64,000 nucleotides of DNA from Primulina eburnea (lineage: Eukaryota > Streptophyta > Magnoliopsida > Lamiales > Gesneriaceae): the NCBI RefSeq assembly GCF_022965805.1, contig NC_133108.1:18426056-18490055 (forward strand). Reading direction: 5' to 3'. Shown piece by piece: positions 55,913 through 64,000 of the stretch. The notes beneath the pieces are model-generated. The model saw nothing but the letters and a program-made list of their open reading frames with translations. It was not told the DNA's origin and ran no database searches. The position numbers were made by a program, and so were the translations under genes. Positions within the stretch are counted from its first letter, which is position 1, and each line of letters begins with the position of its first letter.

Positions 55913-57978
55913 TGTTAGAGTAGGTGCACGTCGAGCCAAGTGTTGGCCGACTGTTCACAATGAAACTCTTTGTATAAACGATCTTTATTTTAATAATATT
56001 TCAATTTATTAATTTGGCGCATCTTTATCTTTATACCCATGCTTGTTGCATAGATAAAGTCCTTGAATATACAAATAGTAGAAAGAATATGAGATGCTCA
56101 TATGATGAGTATCATGAAACTCATATTTGGAATACTGTATATTCTAAACCGTTCCTAGTCGATTCAGCCGCCACTAAGAAGGATAAAGGCCGCTCGAGTT
56201 AGAGACTAGTATCTGCGATGTGAGTACCATGTTTCATTGGTAGGGGACATTGTGATGTCCGAGCATGCAGATAGGTGCTCCTGGTAGAGTGCACTGAACA
56301 ACCCTCTATAAAGGACTTTCCAAGTGGTTCTCACTTATCGAGTGGAAAAGTCCTAGTTTATGGTTGTACACCATTAGTCCTTATGACCCGGGACAACATT
56401 GAGACTCTATATGCTAGCGTTTCACTTTGACTTGTTTACCGACTCTTATGGGGTCATCAGGTGGCAAGGTTGGGTGTTACGGCGAAACATATAGGAGTCG
56501 ATGCATTGTAGTCGGGGATTCACCGCTTACCTACGGGTATGGATATCCTATGTGTTTTTCATGTATGTGTGGGTTGAAATCTCTGATCAGAGTATGGTGG
56601 TAATTATGAAAGGGGTTTCATAAATTACACCATCGATGCAACCACAACATGACACATAGTATCGATTCATTGACAACTCTCGATAAACCAATAGTTGTCG
56701 AATCGGTCGGGATATATGAGTTGAAGGGACCGTACTGTACGCTAACCATAATTGAATGGTTCTTGCAGGCACTATCATGTGATACCTAGGGAATCACGTA
56801 AGCGATGCTGCTAGGCGTTTAACGTGATTGGTTGGGTACTATCAGACTTGAGTTCTGACGTTCTTACTATCAAGGAGTTGATAAGTAAGAATGGAGCAAT
56901 TGGGGTATGCTCGAATAAGGACATGCTTAGTCCGAATCACATAGAGATGTGAACCCACGGCTAGTTGTATCAATGAACCATTGAGGGCCACACAAGTACT
57001 GGCTTTGTAAATCCCGATGAGAAGTAAAATAGTTCAATGTGTTGAACGGCTTATAAATGTGTTTATAAGCGTTAAGAAAAATAGAAGTATGACTTCTAAG
57101 AGAGAAATATAAATTTTAATTTATGGAAGTGTTCCTAAGATTAAAATTTGGCCAAGTAAATAATGTAGTTGAAAATTGTGATTTTCATAAACATTATTGT
57201 GGACTAAATAAAATTAATTCAAGTGTTGAATTAATTAAACACTAGTAGACCTAGTAGAGTCTAAATAATTAAATTAATTCAAGTGTTGAATTAATTAAAT
57301 AATATTGAGTCTTGTAGAGCTCAATTAAAATAATTATTTAACTAGTGGGACTTGAATAAATTCAAGTAGTATTTAATTAATCTCAAATGTGTTTGAGATA
57401 ATTAAAATTTAGTCTAAGATTTTTAATGTGTTAAAAACTATATTGTATGCATGTCATTCTAGGGTTTGCATGCTTTGGGGAGGTGAAGGGTTGGAGACTA
57501 GGCATGCAACTTTTTGTTGCTTTTGAGAGTTGCTTTTCTCACAACCTAGACTAAACTTCTCTCCCTCATTGATACTCTACCTTGGCCGAAAAATTGGGGC
57601 TTTTTCTCTCAAATATTTTTCTTCTTTGTTCTTCATTTTTTTTGGAGAAACAAAAATCTTTTCATTGAAAAATCTTCTAGTTTTTCTAGTGCAAAACTAG
57701 AAGGGGTTTACCTAGCTTGTGGTGGGCCTTATTTTGGAAGGAAAGGAGGTTGAGCTTGTAGACTTGTCTTCCATTTGAAGAGCTTTGTTGTTCACAACAA
57801 AGTTGGTGCCATCATCAACTCTAAGGAGTTGATAGGTAAATTTCTACAAACATCCTATGCATGTTTTGATTTCTTGTAAATATTGCACAAAATATATGAG
57901 GGGGCCGAAATATATGCTCTAAAATTTTAATTTTTCGCTTCCGTTGCGTTTCCGGCCTCCGTAACCGGTCCGCTTTCA
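55913..57978 (+). repeat. Copia LTR D (3' LTR of E2)
   Basis: 2,066 bp with complete termini tgttagag...tttca. Differs from LTR C at about six sites by eye. Confidence 0.95.
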
Positions 57979-57983
57979 AGTAT
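57979..57983 (+). other. LTR D | LTR E junction (agtat)
   Basis: Two full LTR ends face each other across agtat. ag equals the bases between LTR and PBS, at equals the bases between PPT and LTR, and one t lies between. This is what joining of two unprocessed cDNA ends should leave. Confidence 0.88.
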
Positions 57984-60050
57984 TGTTAGAGTAGGTGCAC
58001 ATCGAGCCAAGTGTTGGCCGACTGTTCACAATGAAACTCTTTGTATAAACGATCTTTATTTTAATAATATTTCAATTTATTAATTTGGCGCATCTTTATC
58101 TTTATACCCATGCTTGTTGCATAGATAAAGTCCTTGAATATACAAATAGTAGAAAGAATATGAGATGCTCATATGATGAGTATCATGAAACTCATATTTG
58201 GAATACTGTATATTCTAAACCGTTCCTAGTCGATTCAGCCGCCACTAAGAAGGATAAAGGCCGCTCGAGTTAGAGACTAGTATCTGCGATGTGAGTACCA
58301 TGTTTCATTGGTAGGGGACATTGTGATGTCCGAGCATGCAGATAGGTGCTCCTGGTAGAGTGCACTGAACAACCCTCTATAAAGGACTTTCCAAGTGGTT
58401 CTCACTTATCGAGTGGAAAAGTCCTAGTTTATGGTTGTACACCATTAGTCCTTATGACCCGGGACAACATTGAGACTCTATATGCTAGCGTTTCACTTTG
58501 ACTTGTTTACCGACTCTTATGGGGTCATCAGGTGGCAAGGTTGGGTGTTACGGCGAAACATATAGGAGTCGATGCATTGTAGTCGGGGATTCACCGCTTA
58601 CCTACGGGTATGGATATCCTATGTGTTTTTCATGTATGTGTGGGTTGAAATCTCTGATCAGAGTATGGTGGTAATTATGAAAGGGGTTTCATAAATTACA
58701 CCATCGATGCAACCACAACATGACACATAGTATCGATTCATTGACAACTCTCGATAAACCAATAGTTGTCGAATCGGTCGGGATATATGAGTTGAAGGGA
58801 CCGTACTGTACGCTAACCATAATTGAATGGTTCTTGCAGGCACTATCATGTGATACCTAGGGAATCACGTAAGCGATGCTGCTAGGCGTTTAACGTGATT
58901 GGTTGGGTACTATCAGACTTGAGTTCTGACGTTCTTACTATCAAGGAGTTGATAAGTAAGAATGGAGCAATTGGGGTATGCTCGAATAAGGACATGCTTA
59001 GTCCGAATCACATAGAGATGTGAACCCACGGCTAGTTGTATCAATGAACCATTGAGGGCCACACAAGTACTGGCTTTGTAAATCCCGATGAGAAGTAAAA
59101 TAGTTCAATGTGTTGAACGGCTTATAAATGTGTTTATAAGCGTTAAGAAAAATAGAAGTATGACTTCTAAGAGAGAAATATAAATTTTAATTTATGGAAG
59201 TGTTCCTAAGATTAAAATTTGGCCAAGTAAATAATGTAGTTGAAAATTGTGATTTTCATAAACATTATTGTGGACTAAATAAAATTAATTCAAGTGTTGA
59301 ATTAATTAAACACTAGTAGACCTAGTAGAGTCTAAATAATTAAATTAATTCAAGTGTTGAATTAATTAAATAATATTGAGTCTTGTAGAGCTCAATTAAA
59401 ATAATTATTTAACTAGTGGGACTTGAATAAATTCAAGTAGTATTTAATTAATCTCAAATGTGTTTGAGATAATTAAAATTTAGTCTAAGGTTTTTAATGT
59501 GTTAAAAACTATATTGTATGCATGTCATTCTAGGGTTTGCATGCTTTGGGGAGGTGAAGGGTTGGAGACTAGGCATGCAACTTTTTGTTGCTTTTGAGAG
59601 TTGCTTTTCTCACAACCTAGACTAAACTTCTCTCCCTCATTGATACTCTACCTTGGCCGAAAAATTGGGGCTTTTTCTCTCAAATATTTTTCTTCTTTGT
59701 TCTTCATTTTTGTTGGAGAAACAAAAATCTTTTCATTGAAAAATCTTCTAGTTTTTCTAGTGCAAAACTAGAAGGGGTTTACCTAGCTTGTGGTGGGCCT
59801 TATTTTGGAAGGAAAGGAGGTTGAGCTCGTAGACTTGTCTTCCATTTGAAGAGCTTTGTTGTTCACAACAAAGTTGGTGCCATCATCAACTCTAAGGAGT
59901 TGATAGGTAAATTTCTACAAACATCCTATGCATGTTTTTGATTTCTTGTAAATATTGCACAAAATATATGAGGGGGCCGAAATATATGCTCTAAAATTTT
60001 AATTTTTCGCTTCCGTTGCGTTTCCGGCCTCCGTAACCGGTCCGCTTTCG
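57984..60050 (+). repeat. Copia LTR E (5' LTR of E3)
   Basis: 2,067 bp, complete termini; private change cacatcg near the start. Followed by ag and the primer site at 60053. Confidence 0.95.
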
Positions 60051-61866
60051 AGTGGTATCCGAGCTAAGGTTACGGTTTTTGTGCTATATTTACGTAATAT
60101 TGTATTGAGATCGATTTCTAACCGCTTGAGAATTTTTGGGTGCAAGATTTGAAAGGGCCGAAAATATTTTACAAAAAAAAAAAAATTTTTTCGGGCAGCC
60201 GAGGGGCTGCCCGAATGGGCTGCCCGAAAATTTCGGGCAGCCGAGGGGCAGCCCAAGGGGCTGCCCGAAATGTACAGATTTTAAAATAAAAAAAAAAAAA
60301 ATTTTTTTGTTGCCGGAATCCGGCGACGGAGCTCCGGCGACGGCGATGACGGCTAGGGTTTCCAAAAGTGTTTTGGACAATCTTAGTGTCATGGGCCTTG
60401 AGTTGTTGGGCCATTAGATGGTCAACATAATTTTGTGAAATTTAAATGGGCCAAGCTATTTTTGGTGAAAAATGAGTTTTGGGCCCTTAAGTTTAAATTT
60501 ACAATTGTTGCACATATTTTCTCATAAAATAAATAATTGAAGTAGGACTTTAATTATTTATAGTAAATTGTGATTTACAAGAAATTCGATTATAAATAAA
60601 TTAATTTGAAAGTACACAAAGGTGTTTGTATACTTTGTTGATTTAATTTATAATTGTGGCGGTTAGTGATTGGATCAAGAAATATAATATTGGATCAATT
60701 AATTATAGTGATAATTGATTGATGGTGTATGATATGTGATATTATGCATGAAGGATGATCAAAAGCCCAAGCCCAATTTGCTAGGTGTATGCTAGGATAT
60801 TTGTGTTGTATGATTGTAATAATTATCAATTTATAAAGTGGGCTTGGTTTATGGCCCGTTCCCACCCCCATGAGATGTATCCCTATGTGCCATGGATATT
60901 TAATTGTAAATATTAGAATAGGGGAAGATCAAGATTGGAATATGGTGGCCTTGGTGATTATGAAGATCGAAGACATGTAATATTGGATGCTAATGTAATA
61001 ATTTAGTTGCATTGCATCCCTGCATTTACCCTAGGATTGGACCTAGGCCCGTGTTTGGCTCACTCGGGCCATTAGTTTTGGGGCGATTGATCATCCTTGT
61101 ACTGTTTTCTATTTATAATATATGCATGATATGTTATAAATAATGAGTATGTGCGTTATTATTATTATAATAACAAAGTTGCATGAATCCGGCAAACATA
61201 CGATCAAACATGGCGAGCTTTTAAAATAAAATTAATGATGAGACCTTTCAAAATTAAAAACCCTCATTTTGAATAAGATTCAAAATTAATATCAAGTCCG
61301 AAAAGGGGAATTATAAATTTGTTTATAATTTCCTTGTCTTCCATCGACAATGGATGCATGATGAACGCTACCCGTACTCGGGGCTCGGCTCATATTATTG
61401 AGGGGGCCCTGGGTGCCGGAAAGCTGTGACATCCATTGACATGGTGATGTGAACTACGTGGAACTCCCATGATTTCGGCTCATATTATTGAGGGAACTCA
61501 TGGCGACCGTCCATTAAGGTTCAATATCGATGGGTTAGGCTTGACACGTAAAGATGAACGACGTCATATTATTGGGTCCTAATCAAACGTGAGACAAAAG
61601 AATACGTAGAGGGTTGCATAGCGATGCAATTGGAAACTACCTTTTAGGAGTTGTGATGGCCGATATTATTCGGGATCACAATTCGCTAATTGGACCTTAC
61701 GTACCTACTGAGGAAAGTGTTTCCCGTTTTCACTAGAGGGTAGTGAAAATGTCAAAACAGTGGGAGCGATTATTTATAAAGTAAAAGTCCAAACTTTATA
61801 TCTTATTAAATATTTTAAAATAGTCATTAACATTTATCTGTTTTACTTTTCAGTACAATCTTTGAC
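60051..61866 (+). other. Copia E3 leader
   Basis: No gene. Same layout as E2: PBS, GC hairpin cluster (60190-60271), ccgg segment, four atattatt motifs and an acceptor-like cag before the ATG. Confidence 0.8.
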
Positions 61867-64000
61867 ATGTCATCAATTCGCAACCCGTTTTCGGTCATTC
61901 TCGAAAAACACATTCTAACCGGACCAAACTATATCACTTGGCTAAGAAATTTAAAGATTGTCCTAAACTCGGAGAAGATCGCATATACACTTACTGAGGC
62001 GCCCCCTGCTGAGGCTCCTATAGGCTGCACTCCTGAGGAATTGCAGACCTACAAGGATTGGTGCGACCATGACTTGAAGGCGAAGTGTTATATGCAGGCT
62101 TCGATGAACGATGAGCTGCAAAGGCGATTCGAGGATGCTAAGAATGCTGCTGACATTCATATGCACCTCAAGGAGCTCTTCGGTGAGCAGACTCGGCCTT
62201 TGAGGCATGCCACAGTGAAGGAGCTCATCACTTTACGCATGCGAGATGGGACTTCGGTCCATGAGCATGGCCTAAAGTTGATTGGGCTCGTGGACAAGCT
62301 CGTAGGCATGGATTTGATCTTGCCATCGGAGTTGACCACGGATGTGTTGCTGTTGTCACTGCCCAGCTCTTTCGATCCTTTTGTCGTGAACTTCAACATG
62401 AACAAGCTTGAGCCCAGCCTTGAAGAGTTGGTGAACATGCTTCTGACCTTTGAGTCCACGATCAAGAAGGAGAAGCAGGTTCTTTTTGTGGGCTCTTCAT
62501 CTGGCACGAAGACCGGTCCACCTGGGAAGGGAAAGAAGCGTTCTTTCCAGCGTACCAAGAAGAGCGAGCCCTTGAAGAGGCAGACTTCGAGTCCCGTAGT
62601 GGCAGCCGCGCCAGTGAAGGCTGAAAAGACTGTTGACATCTGTCACCACTGCAAGAAGCCTGGACATTGGAGGCGTAACTGCAGGGAATATCTTGCGCAG
62701 AAGGGTTCTGCCAAAGGTATGTTCTTTATTGAAGTAAATATCTCGATTAACTCTACTTCTTGGGTATTGGATACCGGCTGTGGCTCACATCTCTGTAACG
62801 ATTGCAGGTGATGGGAAGAAGTAGAAGGCTCCGAGAGGGTGAGACCTTCTTAAGGATGGGCAATGGAGCAAGAGTTGCTGCCAAGGCCATAGGAGATGTT
62901 TGTTTAATTTTGAACAATGATTTTAAGTTTGTATTAAGAGATGTTTTATTTGTACCAGACTTGATTAAAAACATTATTTCCATTCCTATGCTTGATATTG
63001 ATGGATATTCTTGTTTATTTGGCAAAGGTGTTTGCAATATTTACAAGAATGAATGTTTAGTTGGTACCGGTGAACTTGAAAACAATCTCTACACCTTAAA
63101 ATTAAAAGATATTCCACTTAACAATGTCCAAACGATAACAACAACAAATAAGCGCAAACAAGATACTCTTAATTCGGCACAATTATGGCATGCTCGATTA
63201 GGTCATATATCCCTAAGAAGGATGAACAAGTTAGTGGGAGTTGGCATGTTTGATATGTCCGATATTAATGCTCTCACGACTTGTGAATCCTGTCTAAAAG
63301 GAAAGATGACCAAAATTCCCTTTAAGGGCCATGCGGAGCGAGCCAAAGGGTTATTGGATTTGATCCATACCGATGTGTGCGGTCCGCTTAGCATCACCAC
63401 TAAGCATGGACATGCCTACTTCATCACCTTTACCGATGACCATTCGAGGTATGGGTATGTGTATTTGATGAAATACAAGTCTGAAGCCTTTGAAAGGTTC
63501 AAAGAATTCAGAAGTGAAGTAGAGAATCAATTGGGACGAAGCATCAAGACACTTCGATCGGATCGAGGTGGTGAGTACTTGAGTGCCGAGTTCCAAGAGT
63601 ATCTTAGAGAGAATGGGATTCTCTCGCAGTGGACTCCGCCCGCTACACCACAGTTGAATGGTGTTTCGGAGCGTCGTAACCGGACTTTGATGGACATGGT
63701 TCGGTCTATGATGGGGTTCACGGAGTTGCCGCCATCCTTTTGGGGATATGCGCTTGAAACAGCGGCAATGTTGTTGAACAATGTCCATACAAAGGCAGTT
63801 GACAAGACTCCATATGAGATATGGATGGGTAAGCCTCCCAAGTATTCTTATCTTAGAATATGGGGGTGTCCTGCTTATGTGAAGCAGACAGTGGGAGATA
63901 AATTGGATAGTCGATCCATTTTATGCTACTTTGTGGGATATCCAAGGAATTCAATTGGATATTACTTCTATCATCCCCAAGAAGCAAAGGTGTTTGTTTC
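61867..64000 (+). pseudogene. Copia gag-pol (E3), one-base frameshift, incomplete
   Basis: Same start and sequence as E1/E2 through gag, zinc knuckle and protease DTGCGSHLC. At 62801-62803 one T of a three-T run present in E1 and E2 is missing, so translation stops at 62811 after 314 residues. The downstream sequence continues as an open pol in the shifted frame to the window edge (integrase HHCC, D,D,E and beyond). Gag also has Leu for Val in the NML(L)TFEST segment. It can produce Gag and a truncated protease only. Confidence 0.93.

Larger units (their letters stand above)
48093..57978 (+). mobile_element. Copia element E2 of the array
   Basis: LTR C (48093-50147, first 12 bases missing), leader, intact gag-pol and LTR D (55913-57978). 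Both LTRs end tttca and share four T near 50031/57863 and 'tttttttgg' in U5, unlike E1 and E3. So this is a separate, matched pair. It joins E1 directly on the left and E3 through five bases on the right. Confidence 0.93.
57984..64000 (+). mobile_element. Copia element E3 of the array (runs off window)
   Basis: LTR E (57984-60050), leader and gag-pol up to the window edge. LTR E ends tttcg and has five T and 'ttttgttgg', so it belongs with E1's LTR type, not with its neighbour E2. The 3' part is not visible. Confidence 0.92.

Noticed and set aside
57979..57983. agtat as a target-site duplication
   Set aside because: The left side of E2 does not carry agtat, and the bases match the known LTR-PBS and PPT-LTR spacers; kept as an alternative until the right end of E3 is seen.
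38248..64000. Array as an assembly duplication of one element
   Set aside because: Copies differ by many scattered substitutions, leader indels and LTR-type variants; a pure duplication would be identical. Mis-joining at the LTRs is still possible.
1..64000. tRNA or rRNA genes
   Set aside because: Only primer-binding sites (short tRNA 3'-end complements) were found; no cloverleaf or rRNA-like segment seen by eye.

Overview
The window is from a flowering-plant nuclear genome, probably a eudicot. It is built almost entirely of LTR retrotransposons nested in one another. I see no free-standing host gene, tRNA, rRNA or CRISPR. Plant origin is supported by Tekay-type chromovirus, Athila-type and plant Copia elements, initiator-Met and Asp-type primer sites, and a plant-type LOG (cytokinin-activating) reading frame carried inside an element.

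Layout, outermost to innermost. (1) 1-4363: a minus-strand Copia gag scrap, an older probable Gypsy LTR fragment, and the 5' LTR (1904-4066) plus leader of a Gypsy element that is cut at the very start of gag. (2) 4364-33461: an old minus-strand Copia element with its 3' LTR at 4364-6423, a broken gag-pol at 6438-9702, a leader split into several pieces and a 5' LTR fragment at 32520-33461. It is interrupted by an Athila-like element (9867-26691, TSD agtag), a solo LTR of its own family (27194-29328, TSD gtttg) and a solo Gypsy LTR (29899-31949, TSD caaag). (3) 33462-38247: a decayed minus-strand Gypsy element inserted in the Copia 5' LTR. (4) 38248-64000: a head-to-tail array of three young plus-strand Copia elements (E1, E2, E3) that runs off the window.

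The most unusual object is the Athila-like element. Protease, RT and RNase H are deleted, so gag abuts integrase. Between integrase and the 3' LTR, where Athila elements may carry an env-like gene, it holds two foreign-looking reading frames. The first is a basic, cysteine-rich protein resembling the carlavirus nucleic-acid-binding family. The second is a full-length, intronless LOG-like phosphoribohydrolase. A complete Tekay chromovirus (14621-23247, TSD atttt) later landed inside the LOG frame.

The Copia array is the second unusual object. Neighbouring elements do not share an LTR. Complete LTRs abut (B|C near 48091 and D|E at 57979-57983) with only a few bases between them, matching the bases expected at unprocessed cDNA ends. 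This looks like end-joining of separate cDNAs (2-LTR junctions) before or during integration. Each element's two LTRs share diagnostic variants, which argues against simple unequal crossing-over.

Other points: Tekay-type LTRs here share a core but carry different GC-rich inverted-repeat cassettes just upstream of the TATA box, and the Copia leader has a GC hairpin cluster, a roughly 90-nt periodic motif and a candidate intron ending just before the start codon. Boundaries come from TG...CA ends, target-site duplications, PBS/PPT positions and comparison of copies by eye; divergence counts are approximate.
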